DNA of 64,000 nt from Brotaphodocola sp003480315. GTDB lineage: Bacteria > Bacillota > Clostridia > Lachnospirales > Lachnospiraceae. Below are positions 41,129 through 49,080 of the stretch, in pieces (within the stretch, counting starts at the first letter, position 1; the number at the start of each line of letters is the position of its first letter). A program made the translations under genes and the position numbers. The notes below the pieces were generated by a model, which saw only the letters and a list, made by a program, of their open reading frames with translations, made no database searches and was not told where the DNA came from. The stretch lies in the NCBI RefSeq assembly GCF_964246085.1, contig NZ_CAXTPD010000017.1; one strand, written 5' to 3'.

Positions 41129-43327
41129 TTACTTTCTTATCTGACCAATCAGCTCTAGCCGTTTCACTTGCTTTTCTCCTTCTAAGCTTAAGCTTTCTCC
41201 CTCTGTCAGTCCTGTAAAAATAACGATGCAGGCATCGCTCACTGCGTGTTCCCGGATATAGGCCGGGTCAAATTCCATGAGTTTTTCGCCTTTCTTGATT
41301 TTCTGTCCATCGCTTACAAATACTGTAAAGCCTTCCCCATTCAGTTTCACAGTGTCTACACCGATATGGAGCAGATATTCCGTCCCATCCGCTGCTTTCA
41401 GGCCGATGGCATGTTTGCTCGGAAATACAAACATGACTTCACCATCTTCCGGTGCCGCAACGATTCCATCTTCCGGCATAACCAGGTAGCCATCGCCCAT
41501 AGCTTTGCTGGCAAAAGCCTCATCCGGTGCCTCCGTGATTGGCTTTAATACGCCCTGGAACGGAGAGTAAAGTTTGTGGGTGTTTTCTGCGATGTTCTTG
41601 CTCTCTGCCAGATTCACAGCTGCTTCGGTTTCCGCAGTCACTTTGGTGCCCATATTCTCTGCATCATCTGTAGCTTCTGCGGTATCCTCCTCATGCTCCT
41701 CTGCCAGATAAGCTTCCAGCTCGGATTTGATCACAGTCACCTGCGGTCCGTAAATAATCTGGATTCCCTGCCCTTTTACGATCACGCCTACCGCGCCGGT
41801 CGACTTCAACAGCTTTTCATCAACCAGCGACGAGTCTGCGATAGAGCAGCGGAGTCGTGTCGCGCAGCAGTCCACGGAAGTGATATTGTTTCTTCCTCCC
41901 ATACCCATTACAATGGCTGCACTCCGGCTGTCTTTATTGTTTTCTGCCTGGCTGCAGCTTTCTCCCTCTTTCGCTTCAGTCCTGCGGGCATTCACATCAG
42001 CCTTCGTGTAGAGCTTCGTCTCCTCGTCATCGTCCTCACGTCCCGGTGTTTTCAAATCAAATTTTTTAATCAGAAAACTAAACAAAAAGTAATACAGAAG
42101 GAAATACACAATTCCAGCCGGAATGATGCGAATCCAGCTGGTTTTCGCATTGCCCTGAAGCACACCGAAAATCACCAGATCCAGAAGACCACCGGAAAAT
42201 GTAAGGCCCACTGCAATGTTCAAAATATGCGCAACCATATAGGCGCTTCCGGCCAGAATCACCTGAACTGCAAACAGCATTGGTGCTACAAACAGGAAAG
42301 AGAACTCAATTGGCTCTGTAATTCCGGTAAACATGCAGGCCAGCGCCGCACTTAAAAGCAGACCTCCTGCTGCCTTTTTCTTTTCCGGTTTCGCGCAGCG
42401 GTACATGGCCAGCGCCGCACCCGGAAGTCCAAAAATCATAAAAATAAACTCACCGGAAAAATACCGGGTAGCATCCGCGCTGAAATGCGTCACATCTGAC
42501 GAAGCAAGCTGCGCAAAGAAAATGTTCTGGCCGCCCTGAATCAGATTTCCATCCACCATCATGGTGCCGCCTACCGCAGTCTGCCAGAAAGGCATATAAA
42601 ACACATGATGCAGACCAAACGGGATCAGCGCACGCTTAATGATACCAAAAATCAGGGTTCCGAAATAACCGGTTCCTGTAACCAGACCGCCCAGCGCGAA
42701 AATGCCATTCTGGACAGCCGGCCAGATAAAGTACATCAGAATACCGATACCAACGTAAGTAACGGTAGAAATAATCGGTACAAAACGGGAGCCGCCAAAA
42801 AATGACAGCGCGTTTGGCAATTCAATCTTATAAAACCGGTTGTGGAGTGCTGCCACACCAAGTCCCACAAGAATACCGCCAAATACACCCATCTGCAGGG
42901 TCTGAATACCGCAGACGCTGGCAATGGTTCCCTCAAGCACATCCGGCGCAATTGTTCCGTCCGCTAAGACTTTTCCTGCTAATAAAAGCCCTGCGTTGAT
43001 TGATGCATGCATCACAAAAAAAGAAATCATAGCCGAAAGTGCCGCAACCTCTTTTTCCGCCTTCGCCATGCCAATGGCAACACCCACTGCAAAGATGATC
43101 GGCAGATTATCAAAAATGACGTTTCCTGCCTTGCTCATGATTATAAGCAGTGCATGCAGGACGGTTCCATTACCAAGAATCCCCTGTAAGCCATAGGTTG
43201 CAATGGTAGTCTCATTGGTAAAGGAACTTCCAATCCCCAGCAGGAGGCCAGCAACCGGAAGCACCGCAATCGGAAGCATGAAGCTGCGTCCTACTCGCTG
43301 AAGCACCCCAAAAATCTTGTCTTTCAT
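41129..43327 (-). CDS. PTS transporter subunit EIICBA, glucose/N-acetylglucosamine type
   Basis: A 732-residue sugar phosphotransferase permease. EIIC (residues 1 to about 420, membrane) has LPVAGLLLGIGSS and the GITEPIEFSFLF sugar-binding motif. EIIB follows with phospho-Cys in ITSVDCCATRLRC, then a linker and EIIA with KHAIGL and the active His in YLLHIGVDTVKL. It imports and phosphorylates a hexose; specificity between glucose and GlcNAc cannot be fixed from sequence alone. The ATG at 43327 follows AGGAGAAAGAAC. Expression is controlled by the RAT/terminator upstream. Confidence 0.92.
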   Translation of the reverse strand: MKDKIFGVLQRVGRSFMLPIAVLPVAGLLLGIGSSFTNETTIATYGLQGILGNGTVLHALLIIMSKAGNVIFDNLPIIFAVGVAIGMAKAEKEVAALSAMISFFVMHASINAGLLLAGKVLADGTIAPDVLEGTIASVCGIQTLQMGVFGGILVGLGVAALHNRFYKIELPNALSFFGGSRFVPIISTVTYVGIGILMYFIWPAVQNGIFALGGLVTGTGYFGTLIFGIIKRALIPFGLHHVFYMPFWQTAVGGTMMVDGNLIQGGQNIFFAQLASSDVTHFSADATRYFSGEFIFMIFGLPGAALAMYRCAKPEKKKAAGGLLLSAALACMFTGITEPIEFSFLFVAPMLFAVQVILAGSAYMVAHILNIAVGLTFSGGLLDLVIFGVLQGNAKTSWIRIIPAGIVYFLLYYFLFSFLIKKFDLKTPGREDDDEETKLYTKADVNARRTEAKEGESCSQAENNKDSRSAAIVMGMGGRNNITSVDCCATRLRCSIADSSLVDEKLLKSTGAVGVIVKGQGIQIIYGPQVTVIKSELEAYLAEEHEEDTAEATDDAENMGTKVTAETEAAVNLAESKNIAENTHKLYSPFQGVLKPITEAPDEAFASKAMGDGYLVMPEDGIVAAPEDGEVMFVFPSKHAIGLKAADGTEYLLHIGVDTVKLNGEGFTVFVSDGQKIKKGEKLMEFDPAYIREHAVSDACIVIFTGLTEGESLSLEGEKQVKRLELIGQIRK

Positions 43328-43527
43328 GTTCTTTCTCCTTTTTTTCTGAGTATTCAGGTGTGTCTTTCTGACAGTTTTCACATCTCCCGAAAATTCTTCC
43401 TGCAAACGCACAAACGTCTTTCCATTTTATATATTTCGCCTGTGCAGAAAAGAAGCCTGCTCCTATCAGCATACCCAAAACAATCCGTTTCAGTCGCTTC
43501 TGGGAAGTGTAGTTTTATTTGGAAAAT

Positions 43528-43600
43528 GAAAAAGGCATCAACCAAAAGGACATCTCTTCGATGCCCTCTCGGTTAATGCCTGCTTTACCAGTAACACGCC
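43528..43600 (-). promoter_or_regulatory. RAT antiterminator site overlapping a terminator
   Basis: On the minus strand a 30-nt RAT (43600-43571; TGTTACTGGTAAAGCAGGCA at its core, close to the LicT/GlcT consensus) overlaps the left arm of a terminator. GGCATTAACC (43580-43571) pairs with GGTTGATGCC (43543-43534) and is followed by TTTTT. Binding of the antiterminator to the RAT would prevent the terminator and switch the PTS gene on. Confidence 0.92.
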
Positions 43601-43620
43601 CAAATCTCTGTTATGCTATC

Positions 43621-43649
43621 AGTATAGGGTGAAATCAGGTATCTGTCAA
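43621..43649 (-). promoter_or_regulatory. Sigma-A promoter of the PTS gene
   Basis: TTGACA (43649-43644) and TATACT (43626-43621) with exactly 17 bases between them, about 20 bases ahead of the RAT site. Confidence 0.85.
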
Positions 43650-43653
43650 CTGG

Positions 43654-43899
43654 TTATTTCCCGCACTCCTGTGTCTTGCCATTATTAGTGCTTTGCCGCC
43701 GGTCAAAAGCCGGGTTAAAAGCATAGAAATTTTTGCTGTTAAGCTGATCCTGCACATGACGCAAAGTCTCACCAAAACGCTGAAAATGCACCACTTCCCT
43801 TGCCCGCAGATAGCGGATTGGGTCACATACTTCCGGATCTTTTACTACACGGAGAATGTTGTCGTAAGTGCTCCGTGCTTTCTGTTCTGCTGCAATCAT
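43654..43899 (-). pseudogene. cotJC: Spore coat protein CotJC, truncated by ICE B
   Basis: 81 residues (IAAEQKARSTYDNILRVVKD, YLRAREVVHFQRFGETLRHV, NSKNFYAFNPAFD) match the C-terminal half of CotJC, a manganese-catalase-like spore coat protein. The N-terminal half is missing because ICE B begins immediately upstream, at about 43900. The other half is expected beyond the far end of ICE B. The organism is therefore from a spore-forming lineage. Confidence 0.85.
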
Positions 43900-43916
43900 A
43901 TAAGAACAACTTTTGA

Positions 43917-45470
43917 TTAAAAGTTCCAGTGAATTTCAATCGGAACGTCCCTTGTTCCCGGAATACGTTTGCCGACAGATATATAATCAATCAGCGTTTC
44001 CACAATCTCGCGGGTAAGATGTTCCAAGTTGGTATATTGTTCAATCAGTTCGCGGCGATTATCGCCCGCCGCAATTTTTTCTTCGATTTCGGCTAACTGC
44101 TTTTCTCCGTCAGCAATCACACGTTCCAAACGGTCGCGCTCTGTGGTAAATCCTTTTGACATATCCACATAATCGCTTTCAGAAATTAAGCCCTTTACCT
44201 TATCCATATAAAGCTCTCGAATACCCTTTGAATACTCGTCAACCTTTTTTTGATAAACGGTAAGGTCAGAGAGCAGACGCTTTTTTTGCCCTTGCAAGTT
44301 ATCGCAAAATTCAATATTCTGTTCTAACTCGTCTTTGTCAAGATACTCCGCAGCCAAACGGTTAAGTTCGTCAATTACCATTTTTTCCAGTTTGTCAACG
44401 GAAATAAAAGAGCCTATACAAGCGTCCTTTGCTACATGGCGGTTAGAGCATTGAAGATAATGTTTATTGTGATTTTTGGAAGAACGCATTGTATAACCGC
44501 AGTTCGCACAACGGGCTTTTCTTGCAAATAAACCGATTGTGCCAACATCAAAGGGCTTTGCCCTTTGTTCGATTAACGCTTGCACTCTGTCCCATAACTC
44601 CCGGTCAATAATAGGTTCATGCGTTCCCTCGACAATGTACCATTCGCTTTTCGGGCGGGGTTTGTTTTGTTTCGTCTTATAGGACACACTACCATATTTC
44701 CCCTGCACCATATTGCCGATATAGATTTCATTTATCAGCATATCGGAAATAGCAAAGTATTTCCAAAGAGTGCTGTTTCTTGTTTTCGGCTGTTGGTATC
44801 GTAAGCCATGTAGACGTTTATATTCTGTTGGATTTGGTATGCCCCGGTCATTGAGCATACGGGCGATTGCAGTTTTACCGTAACCTTGTGAAAACAGGGT
44901 AAACACTTCTCGAACAACGGCAGCGGCTTCTTCATCAATAATCAAATGCCCTTTTTGATTTGGGTCTTTCTTATATCCATAAAGAGCAAATGCGCCAATA
45001 TGAAAACCGTTTTTTCGCCTGTTTGTCAAAACGCTGCGGATATTTTCAGACATATCCTCTAAGTACCATTCATTGACAAGCCCGTTAATTTGACGGGATT
45101 TTTTATTTCCCTTGTTAGCGGTATCTGCATTGTCAACAATACTGATAAAACGAATACCCCAAATAGGGAATAGTCCATGTATGTACTTTTCTACAAGTTC
45201 CAGTTCGCGGGTAAAACGTGACTGTGTTTTGCAAAGGATAATATCAAATCTGTGTTGTTCGGCGTCTTTGAGCAAACGGTTAAATTCTGGTCTGCGGCGG
45301 TCAGAGCCGGTATAGTCGTCGTCGCTGTAAATGTTGTAAAGTTCCCACCCCTGTTCCATAGCATATTGCAGCAGCATAGATTTTTGATTTTGTATGCTGT
45401 TGCTGTCGTCGGTTTCAAATTGCTTGTTTCTATCTTCTTCGGATAAGCGGCAGTAAATAGCTACTTTCAT
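43917..45470 (-). CDS. Large serine recombinase of ICE B
   Basis: A 517-residue recombinase. N-terminal YCRLSEEDRNKQFETDDSNS with catalytic Ser at about residue 10, the resolvase domain, the recombinase domain, a zinc ribbon (ARCANCGYTMRSS .. YLQCSNRHVAKDAC) and a C-terminal coiled coil. It ends the element beside cotJC. The ATG at 45470 follows GAGGAGATATGAAC. It is shorter than the IME enzymes and belongs to a different branch. Confidence 0.9.
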   Translation of the reverse strand: MKVAIYCRLSEEDRNKQFETDDSNSIQNQKSMLLQYAMEQGWELYNIYSDDDYTGSDRRRPEFNRLLKDAEQHRFDIILCKTQSRFTRELELVEKYIHGLFPIWGIRFISIVDNADTANKGNKKSRQINGLVNEWYLEDMSENIRSVLTNRRKNGFHIGAFALYGYKKDPNQKGHLIIDEEAAAVVREVFTLFSQGYGKTAIARMLNDRGIPNPTEYKRLHGLRYQQPKTRNSTLWKYFAISDMLINEIYIGNMVQGKYGSVSYKTKQNKPRPKSEWYIVEGTHEPIIDRELWDRVQALIEQRAKPFDVGTIGLFARKARCANCGYTMRSSKNHNKHYLQCSNRHVAKDACIGSFISVDKLEKMVIDELNRLAAEYLDKDELEQNIEFCDNLQGQKKRLLSDLTVYQKKVDEYSKGIRELYMDKVKGLISESDYVDMSKGFTTERDRLERVIADGEKQLAEIEEKIAAGDNRRELIEQYTNLEHLTREIVETLIDYISVGKRIPGTRDVPIEIHWNF

Positions 45471-45540
45471 GTTCATATCTCCTCAGAGATAAAACAAGCT
45501 CCCTCTAATGGAATTATACCATAACAGAGGAAGCTTGTCA

Positions 45541-45690
45541 TTATCGCTGCGCCGCGGTTATTCCTTTATTTTTTTCTAATTTATTGATAAGCTCAATCCA
45601 TTTTTGTGTGAATTGGATTTTAGTAGTCGTATTTTCGCCGCTTTTGAAAACACTCTTACAAATAGGTATAGGGTTTTGTACTTTTTCCAA
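45541..45690 (-). CDS. Small protein upstream of recombinase, TTG start
   Basis: A 49-residue basic protein that would start at a TTG (45690) after AAAGGGGGCTGAACA: M/LEKVQNPIPICKSVFK, NTTTKIQFTQKWIELINKLE and ending ITAAQR. It lies 70 bases upstream of the recombinase in the same direction. I think such short genes recur beside ICE recombinases and could be an excision factor, but this is inference. Confidence 0.5.
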   Translation of the reverse strand: MEKVQNPIPICKSVFKSGENTTTKIQFTQKWIELINKLEKNKGITAAQR

Positions 45691-46128
45691 TGTTCAGCCC
45701 CCTTTCAGAAATGGCTAATACACTATATGAATAGCGGCAAGTCCACTATTACAACATAAAAAAGAGAGCTTTAATCAGACGATTGTTAGCTGCAATCTCA
45801 CGGGGGTTTCACCCCTGCGCGGTTCTCACGCAACCCTACCCATTGCCTGCGACGCTTTGAACGCTCGGACTATGGCTATAAGGGAGTATCATTATGTATC
45901 TTGCGTGTTGTCGCCCATAAGCTGCTACACTTATTTCACGGCGCGGTGTTGGTCGCTCATTCCCTTTGGGAAAGTCATGGCGCACCCGCCGTATGGCTCG
46001 GCGCAAGAGGAACGTATCTGATTTGCCCTATGCTGCGTCGCCGTTATCTTGCGTCGCTTTCTTTGTCAAGGAACAAAAAGGCAGGATAGAGATAGGCAGC
46101 GGAAAGGGGGGACGCTGCCGGGTCTACC
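45691..46128. other. Non-coding, structured region between sigma/HTH pair and recombinase
   Basis: No gene is supported on either strand. The stretch holds GC-rich, hairpin-prone sequence (for example acgggggtttcacccctgcg near 45797-45820 and atggcgcacccgccgtatgg near 45978). In Tn916-like elements the equivalent region carries the long regulatory transcript between orf7/orf8 and xis/int. Confidence 0.4.
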
Positions 46129-46380
46129 TTATACCTTGAATGAAAGGACAGCCCGCATGAGCTTTGACCGTAAACGGTCGCGTATGTCCTCGTCTATGCC
46201 ATAGTAAGTATTACCGCGCTCGTCAATGAGCTTCCGCATAGACAGGGACGCTATGTAGCTTTCGTAATGTTGTACGACAATCTTCATAGCTTCCGGGTCG
46301 CCTTTTGTTGCGGCTATGATTACCGGGTACGGTAACAAGCCGCGTTCGTCCTGTTCGGTGTTACCATTATGTGCAGTCAT
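46129..46380 (-). CDS. Helix-turn-helix protein (Tn916 Orf8-like)
   Basis: An 83-residue protein of the HTH_16 type (LPYPVIIAATKGDPEAMKIV, VQHYESYIASLSMRKLIDER, RLRSKLMRAVLSFKV). Homologues follow the sigma factor gene in Tn916/Tn1549-type elements and take part in control of conjugation. It overlaps the sigma gene by 14 bases. Confidence 0.8.
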   Translation of the reverse strand: MTAHNGNTEQDERGLLPYPVIIAATKGDPEAMKIVVQHYESYIASLSMRKLIDERGNTYYGIDEDIRDRLRSKLMRAVLSFKV

Positions 46381-46804
46381 AGGCGCGTTCCTCCAAATAG
46401 CGTTTTAACAGTTCAAAAGAGCTTGTACGCCGATACTGTATTGTGCTTCTCGGAACATCACGGAGCTTTGCAATTTCCGCGTCGTTCATTTCAAAAAAGT
46501 AGTACAGCAATACGGCTTCTCGTTTGTCGTCCGGCAAGCTGTGCAGGGCTTCGGCAAGCAGCTTCGCAGTTATTTCCTTGCCTGCCACACAAAAGGATTT
46601 TTCAGCTTCATCATGTTCAAAGTAAGCGTCGTAGGTGTAAAGCTGATTTTCCTCTTGCGGAGTTAGGTCAGAAAACGAAACTTCTTGTAGCTGCCGCCTT
46701 TTGATTTCCCCGTGGGCGTTGATAGCTTCATTCTTCAACGTCCGCTTGCAAAACCCGTTAAAAGCACATCGGATTTGCCACTGGGTACGATTAGGTTCAT
46801 TCAT
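46367..46804 (-). CDS. ECF-like sigma-70 factor (Tn916 Orf7-like)
   Basis: A 145-residue sigma factor. Region 2-like QWQIRCAFNGFCKRTLKNEA and region 4 LHSLPDDKREAVLLYYFFEM, DAEIAKLRDVPRSTIQYRR are visible. In Tn916 the homologous Orf7 drives transcription through to the excision genes. The ATG at 46804 follows a GGAGGTGATACC site. Confidence 0.85.
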   Translation of the reverse strand: MNEPNRTQWQIRCAFNGFCKRTLKNEAINAHGEIKRRQLQEVSFSDLTPQEENQLYTYDAYFEHDEAEKSFCVAGKEITAKLLAEALHSLPDDKREAVLLYYFFEMNDAEIAKLRDVPRSTIQYRRTSSFELLKRYLEERAYDCT

Positions 46805-46930
46805 GGTATCACCTCCTTTCGCAACCGCGAAAGCGGGTGATGATTTCCCCTTTCGTAACCCCTCAACAAATGGCGCGGTGAAAATGCCAAACATTCAGAG
46901 AAAATTTTTGAAAAAGTTTTTCCTAAACGA

Positions 46931-46966
46931 CAAAATGCGCCCGCCCGCAAAACGCGGACAGGCGCA
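46931..46966 (-). terminator. Terminator after the 26-residue peptide gene
   Basis: TGCGCC (46966-46961) pairs with GGCGCA (46941-46936), with further CCGC/GCGG pairing inside, followed on the minus strand by TTTTGTCG. Confidence 0.6.
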
Positions 46967-47003
46967 ATGTTATAATACAGATGAAATATGAACTGCGATA
47001 CAG

Positions 47004-47084
47004 TTAAATAGGCATGGCTCCCCCAGAGCAAACATTGAAATTCATGTGCGAATTATTCTTAATATGTACTCTATCTTTTGACAT
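47004..47084 (-). CDS. Candidate 26-residue peptide gene
   Basis: ATG at 47084 with GAAAGGGGCTGCATT in front. The peptide begins MSKDRVHIKNNSHMNFN and ends VCSGGAMPI, with a single Cys. It has its own terminator 40 bases downstream and faces the XRE regulator gene. The good ribosome binding site and separate transcription unit support a real gene. It could be a signalling or leader peptide; no family is recognised. Confidence 0.45.
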   Translation of the reverse strand: MSKDRVHIKNNSHMNFNVCSGGAMPI

Positions 47085-47102
47085 AATGCAGCCCCTTTCA
47101 TT

Positions 47103-47171
47103 CTGTATATGTATTTCAATACAGTAAAGAGGTGTATCGTGTCGAATACAATCGAAATAAAGTGTATTGTA
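47103..47171. promoter_or_regulatory. Inverted-repeat operators in the XRE/peptide divergent region
   Basis: CTGTAT (47103-47108) with ATACAG (47119-47124), and AATACAAT (47145-47152) with ATTGTA (47166-47171). They lie in the divergent region between the peptide gene and the XRE gene and probably bind the XRE regulator. Confidence 0.5.
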
Positions 47172-47194
47172 GAATATATATGAGGTGAATTGCA

Positions 47195-47545
47195 ATGCAA
47201 GAATATTCTCGTTCTTTAGGTGATGTAATAAAACGTGCCCGTGGAAAATTAGGTCTTACTCAAAATGAAGTAGCGGATGCGGCAGATATTGATGTCCGTA
47301 CCGTTTTGAATATTGAGAACTATAAAGGAAATCCTAAAATGGAAGTCCTTTATCCACTTGTACGCGCTTTGAAAATAGACGCAAGGGAAATCTTCAACCC
47401 GGAAATACAAAGAGAATCGCCCGCGCTTCGTCAACTTCGATTGTTGATTGAGGAATGCAGCGAGGAAGAAGCAGAAGCTATAATTCCTGTTTTCCGATCT
47501 GTACTTACCGCGTTAAGAGATCAAAATGCAACACCTATTGAATGA
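47195..47545 (+). CDS. XRE-family transcriptional regulator
   Basis: A 116-residue repressor-type protein with HTH_3 (GDVIKRARGKLGLTQNEVAD, IDVRTVLNIENYKGNPKMEV) and a short C-terminal domain (LRLLIEECSEEEAEAIIPVF). GAGGTGAATTGCA precedes the ATG. It is divergent from the 26-residue peptide and the sigma factor gene, resembling the regulatory switch of Tn916-like elements. Confidence 0.85.
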   Translation: MQEYSRSLGDVIKRARGKLGLTQNEVADAADIDVRTVLNIENYKGNPKMEVLYPLVRALKIDAREIFNPEIQRESPALRQLRLLIEECSEEEAEAIIPVFRSVLTALRDQNATPIE

Positions 47546-47548
47546 AAA

Positions 47549-47589
47549 AGAGCCAGCTTTCCCATTCTAAAGAATGAGAAGCTGGCTCT
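47549..47589. terminator. Bidirectional terminator between XRE and KTR genes
   Basis: AGAGCCAGCTT (47549-47559) and AAGCTGGCTCT (47579-47589), perfect 11-bp stem, between the convergent genes at 47195-47545 and 47608-47781. Confidence 0.75.
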
Positions 47590-47607
47590 GCACTTTATAT
47601 GTCTGGC

Positions 47608-47781
47608 TCATTTGCTTAACACCATTTTTAGTTGTATTACATCTATCTTTATTTCTTTCTTACACTTCGGACAGTACAGCGGAAACTTTACGAGAACAGT
47701 ATCGTCATATACTTTTGTTCTCGTTTTTCCTCCGCAAATCGGGCAATGGATCCAAAGAGAGTTTTTTCGATTGTCATTCAC
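47608..47781 (-). CDS. Cysteine-rich KTR domain protein (GTG start)
   Basis: A 57-residue zinc-ribbon protein. It starts at a GTG (47781) after GGAGGTGTAAAGA and has two CxxC pairs (WIHCPICGGKTRTKVYDDTV and PLYCPKCKKEIKIDVIQL). KTR-domain proteins occur in many Gram-positive ICEs, for example in the Tn1549 group; function unknown. Confidence 0.8.
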   Translation of the reverse strand: MNDNRKNSLWIHCPICGGKTRTKVYDDTVLVKFPLYCPKCKKEIKIDVIQLKMVLSK

Positions 47782-47922
47782 TCTTTACACCTCCAATAAT
47801 GGCATAGCTCCGCGTTGATCGTCCGGCTTTTGCCTATTTATAAGTATATCCTAAAAGAGCCAATGGACTACAATTTCTCATAGTTCATCGGCTCTGTGAC
47901 TGTGTGTCAGGCTCTTTGATAA

Positions 47923-48018
47923 CTATTTTTTCTTATTGTTCTTCCATGTTTTGTATATAACATTGGAAATAGGAAGTAAAACACATATAGCTACAAACCA
48001 ATCTGGAAAATGTGGCAT
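47923..48018 (-). CDS. Candidate 31-residue membrane peptide
   Basis: ATG at 48018 after AAGGAGGATTGAGATT. The product is MPHFPDWFVAICVLLPISNV plus a basic tail (KTWKNNKKK): one membrane helix. It is the last gene of the GntR/ABC cassette; role unknown. The region 47832-47920 downstream has AGAGCC/GGCTCT hairpins. Confidence 0.5.
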   Translation of the reverse strand: MPHFPDWFVAICVLLPISNVIYKTWKNNKKK

Positions 48019-48037
48019 AATCTCAATCCTCCTTATC

Positions 48038-48421
48038 TTATACAAGATTGAATATAGCCGCTGCAATGCAGATAGCAGCAACAATGAGTGATACAATAAT
48101 TCGTAAAATAGAAAAACTATACAATTTTTCCGGATTTTGCGTGTCATAACGCACGGTAACGGTTGTTCCAATCTGTGACGCCATTGGTACTTGTATGCAG
48201 TTTTGGGACTGATACGTTCTTTCATTCACTTTATACGAAACGGTTGCCCATTTTGAATTACGAAATTTTGAGTTTTCTGGATTTATTGTTTTGAAAGAAA
48301 TAATCGTACCGACGGTTTCTGCCGTTTTGTTTCCTTTTAAAAAAAATTGAATACAGTTTATCAATCCAAAACACAATGCTATCACAGCAATGACATAAAG
48401 AAAAATAGTATCTCTATCCAT
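48038..48421 (-). CDS. DUF3592 membrane protein
   Basis: A 127-residue protein with two membrane helices (FLYVIAVIALCFGLINCIQF; IIVSLIVAAICIAAAIFNLV) flanking a DUF3592 domain (GTIISFKTINPENSKFRNSK, VTVRYDTQNPEKLYSF). It is part of the ABC-2 cassette. The ATG at 48421 follows GGTGGAACT. Confidence 0.75.
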   Translation of the reverse strand: MDRDTIFLYVIAVIALCFGLINCIQFFLKGNKTAETVGTIISFKTINPENSKFRNSKWATVSYKVNERTYQSQNCIQVPMASQIGTTVTVRYDTQNPEKLYSFSILRIIVSLIVAAICIAAAIFNLV

Positions 48422-48438
48422 AGTTCCACCTTTCTTTA

Positions 48439-49080
48439 TCACGCCAAGTCTGCTTTATCGTAAATCTTTATAGACAAAGATGCTGATATTGCTAAAACCG
48501 CAAAACCAATAAGGACAATACCGCCATAAACAAGGTATGGCGAAAACATAGAGAGGAAGTTCAAGTTTAGATTTCCCGCTCTCATAAGCAGTGGCAGAAT
48601 AAATGGCGAAGCCATAATAATCACCCCAAAGGCAAACTTTGTTTTTTCATATCCAAACTTATACTGTATTGGCAAATAAATACCAATAAAAACAGATACT
48701 ATAAGAAACATAAATGCAAACAGCTTTATATCTGATGTTCCTAATCCGGGCATAAACAAGGTTTCAAGTTCAAAAACGATACAACAGATTGCATATATAG
48801 CCATGCAAAAAATGTATTTTGATGAAACTATCGCTTTCCGTGAAAATGGTGTGGCACATAGTAATGTCGTAGCTTTTGGAAATTGATACTCTTTTAGGGA
48901 TACATATTGCAACAGCATGAAAACGCCAAAAATGACAGAAAGAATAAATCCAAAAACTCCCGTAAACTCCGGTGTCCGCCAACGCATGACAGGTGGGATA
49001 AGCACAATAACTACAAGCATAATCAGCACATATTTTTTTACAATCAGAAAATCCTTTTTTAGCAGGGCGAACAACATCAT
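48439..49080 (-). CDS. ABC-2 type permease
   Basis: A 213-residue membrane protein with about six helices (VLIMLVVIVLIPPVMRW, IYAICCIVFELETLF, LFAFMFLIVSVFIGIYLPI, LVYGGIVLIGFAVLAISAS). ABC-2/YhgE-type permease partnered with the ATPase upstream, which it overlaps by 4 bases. Substrate unknown; such GntR-controlled pairs often confer tolerance to cell-envelope antibiotics. Confidence 0.85.
   Translation of the reverse strand: MMLFALLKKDFLIVKKYVLIMLVVIVLIPPVMRWRTPEFTGVFGFILSVIFGVFMLLQYVSLKEYQFPKATTLLCATPFSRKAIVSSKYIFCMAIYAICCIVFELETLFMPGLGTSDIKLFAFMFLIVSVFIGIYLPIQYKFGYEKTKFAFGVIIMASPFILPLLMRAGNLNLNFLSMFSPYLVYGGIVLIGFAVLAISASLSIKIYDKADLA

Noticed and set aside
45901..46089. 62-codon open frame in the ICE B non-coding region
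   Set aside because: Translation lacks typical composition, no ribosome binding site, and the DNA appears structured.
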